A stretch of 64,000 nucleotides of DNA from Sepiola atlantica (lineage: Eukaryota > Mollusca > Cephalopoda > Sepiida > Sepiolidae). Positions 43,851 to 54,001 of the stretch are shown here, in pieces. The stretch lies in assembly GCA_963556195.1 (NCBI GenBank), contig OY744522.1, positions 32,896,824 through 32,960,823 on the forward strand, in the 5' to 3' direction. How positions within the stretch are numbered: position 1 is the first letter of the stretch; each line of letters opens with the position of its first letter. The translations under genes and the position numbers were made by a program. The notes under the pieces were generated by a model. The model did no database searches. It had not been told where the DNA came from and saw only the letters and a program-made list of their open reading frames with translations.

Positions 43851-43916
43851 TCGGTTACATATGTGCATACATGTTTCGGTTGCACTTTCCCAAGAAAGTC
43901 AACCTCATCAGACCGA
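43851..43916 (-). ncRNA. Hammerhead ribozyme, family A copy 2
   Basis: The minus strand is identical to copy 3 through the core: stem I UCGGU / ACCGA, CUGAUGA, stem II GGUUG / CAACC with inner ACUUUC / GAAAGU, GAAA, stem III ACAU / AUGU and GUA cleavage. It lies two bases from the start of PLE coding homology and is antisense to that element. Confidence 0.88.
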
Positions 43917-43921
43917 GAATA

Positions 43922-44502
43922 ACACACAGATAACATAGAAAGAATAATTAAAAAACATAATAATTGAAAAAAAAAAAAAAACATAAAAAATTAAAAAACA
44001 TAATAATAAAATACTTAAAGGAAGTGATACGAATACGAACAGCGATATTGGGGGAAATCCTACCACTAACAATTGTAACTGCCAGAGACAAGATGAATGT
44101 CCCCTGCAAAAAAATTGCGTCACGGCATCACTAATATACCGTGCGGAAATCTACACTACTGAAAATCCTAGCGACAGTAAGTTTTATATAGGAAGCACAT
44201 CAAGAAGCTTTAAGGATAGGTATTACACGCATAAATTATCCTTTAGAAATAAAAAATACAGTAACACTTCGCTGTCTCGACACTTCTGGAAATTGATAGA
44301 TGAGAAAAAGAACCCTAAGGTTAGATGGAGTATAATAAGGAAAGCAAAAACATGTAAATCACTCACCTCACCCTGTTTCTTATGCCTGGGCGAGAAGATT
44401 GAAATTGTGAAATTCAAAGATAGGGAAAAATTACTCAACGTTAGAAACGAAACGAGTTTAAACTGCAAACATTTAAAGGAGCATACACTAAGCAGATTTT
44501 AG
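43922..44502 (+). pseudogene. Penelope-like GIY-YIG endonuclease, copy 2
   Basis: The plus strand begins DNIERIIKKHNN, then a poly-A expansion and stop (43963-43985). It resumes as DTNTNSDI-like text, CNCQRQDECPLQKNCVTAS, IYRAEIYTTENPSDSKFYIG and STSRSFKDRYYTHKLSFRNK. KYSNTSLSRHFWKLIDEKKN, VRWSIIRKAKTCKS, CFLCLGEKIEIVKF and LNCKHLKEHTLSRF follow, with a stop at 44500-44502. The Y-x-G pair (FYIG), the helix Arg, the C-x2-C and the final C-x-H are all present. From about 44030 on the frame is intact and lacks the premature stop of copy 1. The RT domain is missing at the junction with the antisense pLTR. Confidence 0.9.
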
Positions 44503-44539
44503 ATCATAAAAACTTTACTGACTGTTACTTTGTTGTTAG

Positions 44540-45060
44540 CGGAACACATATTCAATTTTTAATTATTTTTTAATTATAATTTAATTTTATTTTTATTTTC
44601 ATTTTTGTTTTTATCGTTTACTTGAATTTTATTTTATTTTATTTTATATCTTTTTATTTTTATTTTTATTTTTATTATTTTTTACTTTTTATTTCTCATT
44701 GTTTTAGTTTATTGTTTTATTGTTTAATGTTTTATTTTTTATTTTTTATTTTTTATTTTTTATTTTTTATTGTGTTATTGTTTATATTTTTTATATTTTT
44801 TATTTTTAATTTTATTTTTTATTTTTTATTTATATTTTTTAATTTTTTATTTGTATTTTTTATTTTTTATTTTTTATTTTTATTATTTCTTATTTTTTAT
44901 TTTATTTTATTATTTTTTACCTTATTTCTTATTTCTTTATTTATCATTATTTTTTATTTTTATATTTTATTTCTTATTTTTTTATTATTTTATTCTTTTA
45001 TTCTATATTCTTATTTTTTATTTTGTATTTTTTATTATTTGTTGCCTTTTCTATTCCTTA
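44540..45060 (+). repeat. TTTTA-rich low-complexity spacer of PLE copy 2
   Basis: TTTTATTTTTTA-type sequence in the position of the A-rich spacer of copy 1. The Phe/Tyr/Leu-rich open frames it creates are artefacts. Confidence 0.85.
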
Positions 45061-45129
45061 TCCGGTTTTTATCAATTCAGTTTATTTCTTGTTCTTTAAT
45101 AACTCTGGTGATGTCTTTATAGTACAACC

Positions 45130-45579
45130 TGTAATAACGCACATAGTAATCGCATGAGTGGGTATGTGTGTGTATATGTACGTGTGTGTATGTGTACATG
45201 TGTATACGTAATTTGAACTGAAATATATCGAAACAAAAATGAATGGTTTTGATCGCTAAAGTATGGATGTTTGCATACATTTTAAATCTATTTTTAATCT
45301 ATTTTGATTGCATGCTTGTCGGTATTTGTGTGCACATGCACATATGTGTGTGAGTGGCCGGTGTACGTATGTATAATAGCATTATATTTTACAGTATACT
45401 AGTATATACATTTGAAATCGTATGGTTATGATATCTATGGATATATATTGTTGTACATACATGAGTAAGTATGTTTGGAATGAAATATACAGGTATGCAT
45501 GGGTAAAGGTATTTCGATATTCTATGAATGCACATATTTATGTGCACGGGTGTACTTTATATTTATATGCATGTGTATG

Positions 45580-45626
<47 letters not shown>

Positions 45627-46002
45627 ATATTTATATGTATGTATGCGTGTGTATGTGTGAGGGTGTATGTAAGTATATATGCATATATGTAAACTTATGC
45701 GGGTGTATAAGTAGTGTGTGTGTGGTATGTATTTCTGACTATGAATATACACGTATACATTTGTCGGTATATTTGCATGGTCTTGTTCTTTTATGTATAT
45801 TCTAGTTATGTGCTTATATATATAAATGTGGGTGTGCTTTGCATTGGTATAGGTGTACATGTTTAGATTTGTATTCGCATATATGTATAGGGGCGAACTG
45901 TAGACGCCTTTATATATGTGTGTGTATGCGTGTGTTTGTATGTATGCGTATCTGTGTATGTATATATATGTATATGCACGTGTATTGGTATATGTGTGTG
46001 TG

Positions 46003-46067
<65 letters not shown>

Positions 46068-46212
46068 CGGTGCGCGTGTGTGTATGTATATGTATGCATG
46101 TGTGTACGTATTTTTATGAACTATTTTTAGGAACTATTTATACTAAAAGTGTATGGGTGAATGTAAGTTGTATACCTAGGTTACGAATATGCTCATGTAT
46201 GGTTTGTGTATG

Positions 46213-46273
<61 letters not shown>

Positions 46274-46640
46274 ATGTAGGTGTGTATGTATGTGTATGTA
46301 TGTCTATATCGTTGTATATGTATATATATGTATGTGTATGTGTGTGTCTGTATGTATGTGCATGTATATGTAGTTATACGTGTGTATACGTGTATCGGTA
46401 TGTATATGTATATGTATGTGTATATGTGTATATATATATATATATAGATATATATATATGTATATGTGTATATATGTATATGTATTTGTGTGTGTGTGTT
46501 GACCCTGTATAAGCGTATGGATGTGTGTATTGAATATATATCTAGAATATTCTTATTTCTTTATTTTTTGTTGAATATACATCTAATATATATTTATTGG
46601 CGCGTATGTATTCTGAATATATGTTTGATTAATAGTGAAT
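45130..46640 (+). repeat. Alternating TG/TA tail of PLE copy 2
   Basis: TGTGTATGTATA-type sequence carrying the same unique landmarks as copy 1, in the same order (ATATGTATAGG...GAACTGT, TTTTAGGAACTATTTATAC, GTTACGAATATGCTCATG). Pure (TA)n patches at 46016-46060 and 46212-46268 have expanded since. Confidence 0.8.
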
Positions 46641-47025
46641 AGGTGTAAGTGTCCATGTTTTGGATGTGTATATCGATGTCCGTTTCTTTATATGTATGTT
46701 TATTTAGGTGTGTCTGGGTTTGTTTATATATGTAAGATTCTTGATGTATGGATGAGATCTTTTTGCTTGAGTGAATCTGTTAAGCTGGCAAGCAAGAGCA
46801 ATAAAATAAGGACAGGAGGAAGCAGTTGAGACACCATGGGGGGTAATAAATGATAAAAAATTAGGGAGTGGACAACCACTGGCAAAAAAGGTCAAGATAA
46901 GAAAATTAGTAATCCAATACTAATTCATAGGAGTCAGAAGATACTAGAAATAGAAGATGCTAGATCCCAAAAAAGAATTATTTAAGACAGAAAATTCTTC
47001 AAATCCATCCATTCCTGAAAGATTC

Positions 47026-47091
47026 TCGGTCTGATGAGGTTGACTTTCTTGGGAAAGTGCAACCGAAACATGTATGCACATATGTAACCGA
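47026..47091 (+). ncRNA. Hammerhead ribozyme, family A copy 3
   Basis: Stem I is UCGGU (47026-47030) / ACCGA (47087-47091), the core is CUGAUGA (47031-47037), and stem II is GGUUG / CAACC plus ACUUUC / GAAAGU. The second core is GAAA, stem III is ACAU / AUGU, and cleavage is after A47086. It lies downstream of the PLE coding region in sense, as known for PLE pLTR ribozymes. Confidence 0.9.
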
Positions 47092-47118
47092 TAATGTTTG
47101 TATAAATAAAAATTTATA

Positions 47119-47172
<54 letters not shown>
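47119..47172. repeat. (TA)n between two PLE copies
   Basis: About 27 TA units lie exactly between the right end of copy 2 and the left end of copy 3. Confidence 0.95.
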
Positions 47173-47175
<3 letters not shown>

Positions 47176-47752
47176 TTATTTACACAATAATTTGGCAACA
47201 AATCCGGACATGTTTAAACTGGAGCTCTTATAACCCAGGTTTCTTGAAGCCGTGAGAAAAAAATGTATGCTTTTTACATGCAGCTTCAATTACAAAAGAG
47301 TCACGTGACTGAATTCAAGTTATAATTGCACAATCAGTTTTTAATTTGAGATTTTTTCAACTTCAAACATGGGGCAGACATTAGCTGTTTATATGATGGA
47401 GTATCATGGAGAGGGAAGGGCTGTATTTTTAACTTTGACACGTCATGGGTTGGGGAAATAGGATTTAGTCTAGTCAATTGAAATTAACATGGAAACGACA
47501 CATCATGATCTGGTCATATACGCATCGACAAAATAGTAACACACACACATATATGCTGGGAAAAAGGTAAAGTTTATTTAATAATATACGAATTATGGTA
47601 TTAAAATTTCAAAATAGCTTGACTAGTTTAATAATTATAATTTTATTCCAGGACAAGAAATACAATTTCAAACCAACAATAAATAAACAATCATGGCTAC
47701 CATTATAAAGACATACCAAAACAAGTCCAATTATTTATAAAACAATAATGTG

Positions 47753-47872
47753 AGAAAAAGAGAAGCAAAGAGACAGACACAGACATAGGTAGATAGAGAG
47801 GGGGAGAGAAAGAAAGAGAAGCAAAGAGACAGATACAGACATAGGTAGATAGAGAGGGGGAGAGAAAGACAG
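47753..47872. repeat. Purine-rich minisatellite, two ~58 bp units
   Basis: Two direct copies of GAGAAGCAAAGAGACAGA...AGATAGAGAGGGGGAGAG. Confidence 0.9.
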
Positions 47873-47874
47873 AG

Positions 47875-48740
47875 AGGGTCAACAAATGACGATTAGAACT
47901 AGTTATATTTTAAAAGAAATTTTAATAAGATTAATAAATTTAATATTACATGCTAATAAGGATGATAATAAGAATAATGACAACAATAATAATAACAACA
48001 GCAATAACAATAATTATAGTATTAGATCAAATAAAATAAAGCCATGATAATAAAACATAATAATAAAAATAGAATAAAGATAAGATTAAAATCAGAATTA
48101 ACAATTAAGGTTTATAAATTATAAATAAAATAACGATAAATGTGAAATATATAATAATGATATTAAAATAAAGTAAAATTACATAAAAGAAGATAAGAAT
48201 AATATAAGAATAAATATAATAATAAAATAAAATATAACAATATAACAAACTACAGATAATCAAGATTGCCATAAATATAATGAGGAAATATAAACTACAC
48301 ATATGACTAATTATTTTAGAAGTGTATGGTAATAGTTGTATACGAATTTCAATATGTAAAATGGTACAATCAAGCTTACTAAGCTATCAGAATACACATA
48401 TATAAGATTAACAAATCTAAATACATAAATATACAGTCTCACAATATACATTCGATAAGATAAATTATTAATTTGTGTATAAACTAAACAGATGGAAAAA
48501 TATGAGAACTTCGAGGACCACATCTATCAGGCATACCAACAAGTTACAAACTATACACTTAATATCTAAAACAAACTAAAATCATTCAGTAGGATAGTTT
48601 TGCGTAACATATACATACAAAAATGCACCAATATACAAACACAATTCCAAAATTAGTTTAACCTATGGCAATAGTATATATAATATGTAGAAAAGGAGGG
48701 GATGTGGCTGGCGACAGCGTCTACGTTAGTAAGTATAATA
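47875..48740. other. A/T-rich interior of PLE copy 3
   Basis: AAT/ATA-rich DNA without any recognisable coding. It occupies the position of the 3' tail of copies 1 and 2 but lacks the TG/TA alternation. Confidence 0.5.
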
Positions 48741-48849
48741 GAAATTCTAGATCAGTAGATTGAATATTTTTGCCATTTTTAATACTGTTAATTTAGTTTT
48801 AAGTGAGGTCATATAGATCCAGGGTGTTGTATTCAAATTACTAAAAGTA

Positions 48850-49540
48850 TGAGAATTGTTATGCGTACAGTTGATCAAAGTTTCCGTTTTATTTAGGAAG
48901 TTTGCCCCTGTCACTAAATCTAATAATCTCAAGTTTCTTATTTAGGCAAAGATCACAAGGTGTGTTTAAAGATTTGCAGGCACTAGTTTTTCTAATAATA
49001 TTCTTCTTAACTATTGGTGATTTGTTATTTGTGTTTAGGTGCCAGAAATGTTGTGGAAGTGTTTTTTTTTTGTTATATTCAATATTAATAAAGGAGCATG
49101 TATCGTTGTTGAATCTTTCTTTAAAGCTATTCACTGCAATGCCTATATAAAATTTATTTTCCGTGAGATCTTCTTTGACAAGGGAGATAATAGAATATGA
49201 TAAACATTATTGTTGTGGTAGATAATTTATTTTATTATTACAATTACAAGTATTCTTAGCCTGAAGTGTATTATTCAAATTAGGGTGTGTGTCAATGCTG
49301 TTGTTCCTTACTACATTATTCCTTAGTATTTTATTGCTATGTTTTTTAATATTTTTTCTAAGTTATCGCTGCGACTGTAACTTAATTTGGGGGGGATTTT
49401 TATTTACAATTTACGTAAAATGCCATTGTGTGGGAAGGAAGGTCAATTAAATTTAAGAATGTCTGACCTAGTTTAGTCTTGACCATTTTATTGTATGATG
49501 GTATAAGCCAAATAACATGTAAAACAAGAGGGTATATAAA
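48850..49540 (-). pseudogene. Penelope-like RT tail and GIY-YIG, copy 3
   Basis: Minus-strand pieces read VIWLIPSYNKMVKTKLGQTF and LNLID, then (after frame breaks) NTLQAKNTCNCNN, EDLTENKFYIGIAVNSFKER and FNNDTCSFINIEYNKKKT. LPQHFWHLNTNNKSPI, IIRKTSACKS, CDLCLNKKLEIIRFSDR and a final HNNSHTF-like end follow. Order and spacing match copies 1 and 2 (IIWFTPPFN, IGNKFLQLID, CNC, YIG, FW, IRK, CxLC, EII). Sequence identity is clearly lower, so this is a separate, older family member. Several stops and frameshifts. Confidence 0.82.
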
Positions 49541-49989
49541 AGAACTATACCCTTTCCCAGCGTTTCAATTGTGTATATTCGTGTGTATTGTGTATATTTT
49601 GTTGGTGCGTATATGACGAGAAAATTATGTGTCGTTCCCATATTGGTTTCAATTGATCAATCAAAACCATATTTCCCCCCATCCATAACAAGTTTAAAAT
49701 ATATCCTTTCTCGTCTCTTTACTATCATATCAACAGCTAATGTCTGACCCATTTTTGAAGTTGAAAAAATCTTAAATTAAAAATTAAACGTTTGTACGTA
49801 TAATTATAATTTGAATTAAGTCACGTAACTCTTTTGAATTGAAGCTCTATCGTATTCTTATATATAAATATGTAAAAAGCAGATATTTATTTTTTTCTCA
49901 CAGCCTGAAAATGCTGAGTTTACAAGAGATCACGTTAAAACGTGTCCCGATGTGTATCCAAATGTTTGTGTAAATCAAACTATTATATA

Positions 49990-50136
49990 AATACTTATAT
50001 TTATTATTGAGCACGATTATGAAAACACAGTAAAAATTCAGTGTTAACCTGTGGCTCAAAACCATACCTTGATTACTATATATTTACATATCTCTCTATA
50101 TATATAACATATAAATATTTGTTTTTTTGTTTATTA
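49990..50136. other. Flank of the retrozyme dimer
   Basis: A/T-rich. It may contain the rest of a third unit, downstream on the minus strand. No clear feature. Confidence 0.35.
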
Positions 50137-50187
50137 TCTATGTACGTACATGTTTAGTCCTTTTTAATCGGGACTCATCAGCATAAA
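50137..50187 (-). ncRNA. HHR-like, family B copy 2 (G12 to U)
   Basis: Stem I is UUUAUG / CAUAGA with one wobble, the core is CUGAUGA and stem II is GUCC / GGAC. The second core is UAAA instead of GAAA. G12 is the general base, so activity should be lost. Confidence 0.75.
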
Positions 50188-50471
50188 GATATAACTATTC
50201 ACTATTGGTCGCGTGATTCGAAACCCCGGGCTACGAGTATTTTATAACTCAAATTCCGACACCTAGACCCATTCGGCTGGATAGCTAAATAAACAGTGAT
50301 AATTGTAACACTTATTTCGTCCCTTGGCGCCATAAGAGAGTTCAAATTAATGAAAGTAACAATGCAGTTATAGCTAGAGACGTCATGCTGTGTTAATACT
50401 ACACTTACAGTGCCCATCTATAGGGTTTTCTAGAGGCTACAAATAATAAACGTTTGCATTTTGTTTATTAT

Positions 50472-50514
50472 CTATGTACGTATACGTTTTGTCCTTTTTA
50501 ATCGGGACTCATCA

Positions 50515-50519
<5 letters not shown>
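50472..50519 (-). ncRNA. HHR-like, family B copy 3 (G12 to A)
   Basis: Stem I is UAUG / CAUA, the core is CUGAUGA, stem II is GUCC / GGAC, and stem III is ACG / CGU with loop UAUA. The second core is AAAA instead of GAAA. This is a different inactivating change at the same base as copy 2. Confidence 0.75.

Positions 50520-50580
<61 letters not shown>
50516..50580. repeat. (TA)n microsatellite
   Basis: About 32 TA units lie between the retrozyme dimer and the MITE. The MITE's TA target is its last unit. Confidence 0.95.
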
Positions 50581-50581
<1 letters not shown>

Positions 50582-50584
<3 letters not shown>

Positions 50585-50962
50585 GGTGGGCAAAAATAAG
50601 GGTCCTATTTTTTTAAATTCATAACTTTTTTATTTATTGATTTTTTATTTTTTTTTTAGAATAAGTAAAGGACCCCTTCCGAAGCAAGCATGAGTCGTAT
50701 TAGCCCTAAGGAACGTGCCCTCATTTAGAAAACATTATTTTTGCTTAAAAAACTCAAAACAGTGTAAAAAACAATACTTTAGTTTTTGTAAGTTTTAAGA
50801 AGTGTTTTTCGGCTAAAATTTGTTTTGTTTATTTCAAAAAATCTCAGAAGGGTCAGTCTACACACACATAAAGTTTGGTGAGTTTAACTTTTATTTTGTG
50901 GAAGTTATTCAAATTCAAGTTATTCAAATTTAAAGATAGGACCCTTATTTTGGCCCACCCTG
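50582..50962. mobile_element. mariner-type MITE with TA target duplication
   Basis: 381 bp. The ends are CAGGGTGGGCAAAAATAAGG and, as reverse complement, CAGGGTGGGCCAAAATAAGG, giving ~27 bp TIRs, flanked by TA on both sides (50580-50581 and 50963-50964). There is no open frame. CAGGG TIRs with TA duplication indicate mobilisation by a Tc1/mariner transposase. Confidence 0.92.
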
Positions 50963-50967
50963 TATAT

Positions 50968-51650
50968 GAACAATAGAAAGTCAGATTCAGTAACCATGTC
51001 TTTATTCACCTTTCACAAAATCTAAATACTTAACGAACCGTTTTGTCTACACATGATCAACTTAAATATAAAGTAATATATCTTTAATTGTCCATACGTT
51101 CAGAAGTCTAAACATCATGCCCATAAACACTTGAAAACAAAAAAAACGAAAAACAACAACACTCAAGTTGTTAGGGGATTCATAAATGTAGGTGCAAAAA
51201 AGAACATCATTTTTAATTTTCCAACCTTCTTCTTTTCTTCTTTTTTCTACTTTTAATTTATATTATTTATTTAGATATTTTATCATTTCATTTTAAGATT
51301 GTTATTTTAATTCTCTTTATTCCCTTGTGAGTGTTTTACGACCTGATATTTAAGTAAAATGTATGTACCTTCTCCTAGCTTCGTTGGTATTAAAGATGGC
51401 GTTCAATGAGTAAAAGAACCGTATGTTCTTTTTTAAACTATATTTATGAATTCTCTAAAAATATGAGTGTTGCCATTTTTGTTTTAGTGTTTTTCTAAAC
51501 AAGATATTTGGACTACTGAAGAGTTGCACGTATGGAAAATTCAGGATATATAACTCTATATTTGGTGGTTCAATTGTAGAAAAAAGGAACCGTCATGTAT
51601 TTGAATTTTTTAAAGGTGAATAAAGACATAGTTATCGGAATATTACTTTC

Positions 51651-51655
<5 letters not shown>
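50968..51655. mobile_element. Unit with ~60 bp inverted ends
   Basis: 50970-51030 (AGAAAGT...ATGTCTTTATTCACCTTT...AAATAC) is the reverse complement of ~51590-51652. There is no coding between. It sits between the MITE and a (TA)n tract, like the pLTR-derived units elsewhere. A weak CTGAAGAGTTGCACG...GGAAAATTC motif near 51515 may be a ribozyme relic, but no fold could be completed. Confidence 0.6.
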
Positions 51656-51725
<70 letters not shown>

Positions 51726-51732
51726 AAGATAT

Positions 51733-51780
<48 letters not shown>
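51655..51780. repeat. (TA)n(GA)n(TA)n
   Basis: Two TA blocks separated by a GA block. Confidence 0.95.
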
Positions 51781-53854
51781 CGCTACACTCGTGAATTGAC
51801 GAGAGTAATTCCGTATATATTTAATTGAACGTAATCAGCTAACTGGATTATTATTATTATTGTTTTCAATGTAATGTAAACTGACGACTATCGTTTTGTT
51901 TAAGTGAATTTAAGTATAAAAGTTTTAGATACGTTGGTAACCAGAATTTCTCGGGAAAAATGGAGTTTGGTTTGGTTTCACAACTGTTTACAAAATATAT
52001 GCTTTTGTTCAAGTAAAGTAAATCCCCCATTTAATAATGTAAGTGAAACACGTAGTATATGTTTATTTTTCTAGAGTTATCTATCTGTTTAGCACACCGC
52101 ATAATACGAAGAATCAGCTCACCTGAAAAATAATCATATATGTAAGCTCTATTTGATATTGAGCACTCTTTATAACAATACGACAACGGATGTTTCCAAG
52201 TGTCTTTACAAATAAAAGTTGTGGGTAAGTTGGGAAACAATCAAAAAGGAATGCCGCCATTTTTTTACGGCGCGTACACACATGTCTCCTATTTAATACG
52301 CGTTTTTCTCCGTTTCGATAGTTATATTTAAACTATTCCTTTGCTATTAACATTAAGAGTTGTGATTCAATAAACGAAAGGTAGCATCAATCAGCAACAA
52401 CTGACTGAAGTATCAGTATTTTTTGCTAACAAGATAACAAAGAATTACATCATTTTTACGTCACGTGCGCGGTAGATATCATATCAAATATTTTACTCAT
52501 TTCATAATATTTTATCCGAATGTGTGACAAGGTATTCTCGTACAGCATAAATGCGTGGGCACTTTTCTTAATTGTGTTGTACCCCCCAACGTTCTAAAAT
52601 GAAACTACACAAATGACGTTACAAATGATGCGGAAATAAATCTTATTGAATCGTTATGGAAAGCGAGACGCCCACGTATCGATTCGATAACGCATTATGA
52701 ATTATGCTTCCGATATGACTTGCCTATTTATAACTTGAAGGAATCAAAATCCATAGCAGGCATTCTGCCAGAATGTGAATAGTGTATTATTTACCGATCT
52801 CGTCTCCAAAATCTTCGTATTCTTGTTTGCTTTGCTTGTTAGATTTGCTTCTTTTTTATTTACTCATCTCGTTATTCTTATCTTTCAATATAAAATACAA
52901 GCGAAAAAGTACCCGCCATCCGGGGGCTATTAATCTAGCTCTAACTATTATTTTTAGATATATCAATTATATTACATATCTTTAATATAAATCTATTGTA
53001 ATTTAAAAACTAATAGTTTTTATTTGAATTACCTCCCTTGAAGCTTTGGTAATTTATCCAGTTTTTTTTTTATTAAATCACTTAATACCAATACAACTAT
53101 TGCATATATATATAGGAAAATAAGATGATAAAATTAAAAATGAATAACACGAAATATACATTTAGTATAAACTGTTCGAAAAATAGTTATGAAAATTATA
53201 GTCATACAAATAGATGTATTTGTTTTTGTTGTTTTTGCTCTCTACTATGTATATAGTATTTCAAGAGATTGTATTATTGATTTGAATAACAGTGACCCGT
53301 TTAACCTCAAGCACCCTTATAAGTAACATGGCAACAAGAATAGAATGAGAGAATTCCCCAAGAAAGCTCCAAATATCGCTTACACTAAACAGCTGCCGCC
53401 CCAGTTCTTCACTCTTTCAAAAATGAGGACTAAGTGACACAATAAGGGGCGGAGAGTTACAAGGCTGCCGAAAATGCATCCACAATTTTCTACTCTCGAT
53501 TAGTTTAATCTAACATAAAGATTGTAGCAATTTGTATGATAGATAAAAAAAAGTAAATATGTACTTAGTATGAGTTGGTCCTTACTCTTCTCGACAATTT
53601 GGAGATACGTTCCCCTCCCAGGGGCTAAAGCAAAAAAAATAGGTACCTATGAGTATAGTAGACAATCCCCAACCCCCAATGAAAGGAAACGCTAGAAACA
53701 TGAAGAAATAAAATTTGACTAAGTTTAATTAAAGAGAGAGGGGTTTGGGGAAACAAGTAAACTTGTTACAATATCTCAAATTAAATCGTGAAATAAATTT
53801 ATAAGATTTTATTTCATATTTATTTTTTTAATATTACATACTATTTTTTAACAC

Positions 53855-53857
<3 letters not shown>
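51781..53857. other. Unassigned stretch
   Basis: No recognisable gene or element. GC is slightly higher at 53280-53480. Short open frames (for example 52782-52985) have no signature. Confidence 0.4.
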
Positions 53858-53938
<81 letters not shown>

Positions 53939-53945
53939 CGATGAC

Positions 53946-54000
<55 letters not shown>

Positions 54001-54001
54001 C
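53858..54001. repeat. (GAT)n/(GAC)n microsatellite
   Basis: About 48 triplets, with GAC variants clustered in the centre. It gives poly-Met, poly-Asp and poly-Ser frames. It may be an expanded LINE 3' tail, but no LINE sequence remains beside it. Confidence 0.95.

Larger units (their letters stand above)
43736..47117 (+). mobile_element. Penelope-like element copy 2 with inverted pLTRs
   Basis: This is the layout of copy 1 reversed: antisense pLTR fragment (43736-43918), RT tail plus GIY-YIG (43922-44502), TTTTA-rich spacer (44540-45060), TG/TA alternating tail (45130-46640) and a sense pLTR (46795-47117). Homology to copy 1 extends through coding and non-coding parts. Both HHRs are complete: 43851-43916 antisense and 47026-47091 sense. 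(TA)n tracts abut both ends. 5'-truncated. Confidence 0.86.
47174..49985 (-). mobile_element. Penelope-like element copy 3 with inverted pLTRs
   Basis: 47174-47500 matches the reverse complement of 49612-49985 (shared ACACAATAATTTGG-like, TTTTTCTCAC, AGAGTCACGTGAC-like and TTTTTCAACTTCAAA blocks, diverged). Between them lie A/T-rich DNA, a minisatellite and, on the minus strand, a PLE RT-tail/GIY-YIG remnant (49540-48860). The architecture is the same as copies 1 and 2 but older. No complete HHR is recognised in its pLTRs. Confidence 0.72.
50137..50519 (-). mobile_element. Family B retrozyme/SINE-like unit flanked by two HHRs (tandem dimer)
   Basis: Two HHR-like modules (50137-50187 and 50472-50519, minus strand) are spaced 334 bp apart and bracket a full unit homologous to 31949-32285, including the GGGGTTTCGAATC box B-like block and the GTATTAACACAGCATGACGT block. 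Head-to-tail HHR-unit-HHR is the genomic form of animal retrozymes, in which two cleavages release a monomer. Both ribozymes have lost G12, so this locus should no longer self-process. The right end abuts (TA)n. Confidence 0.8.

Noticed and set aside
44622..45122. 166-codon Phe/Leu/Tyr frame that looks like a membrane protein
   Set aside because: It lies in the TTTTA-rich spacer of PLE copy 2. The hydrophobicity comes from T-rich codons, and copy 1 has the reverse A-rich spacer.
47174..47300. Hammerhead in the pLTR of PLE copy 3
   Set aside because: Scattered CTGAA and AAAC fragments exist in both arms, but no consistent three-helix fold could be built.
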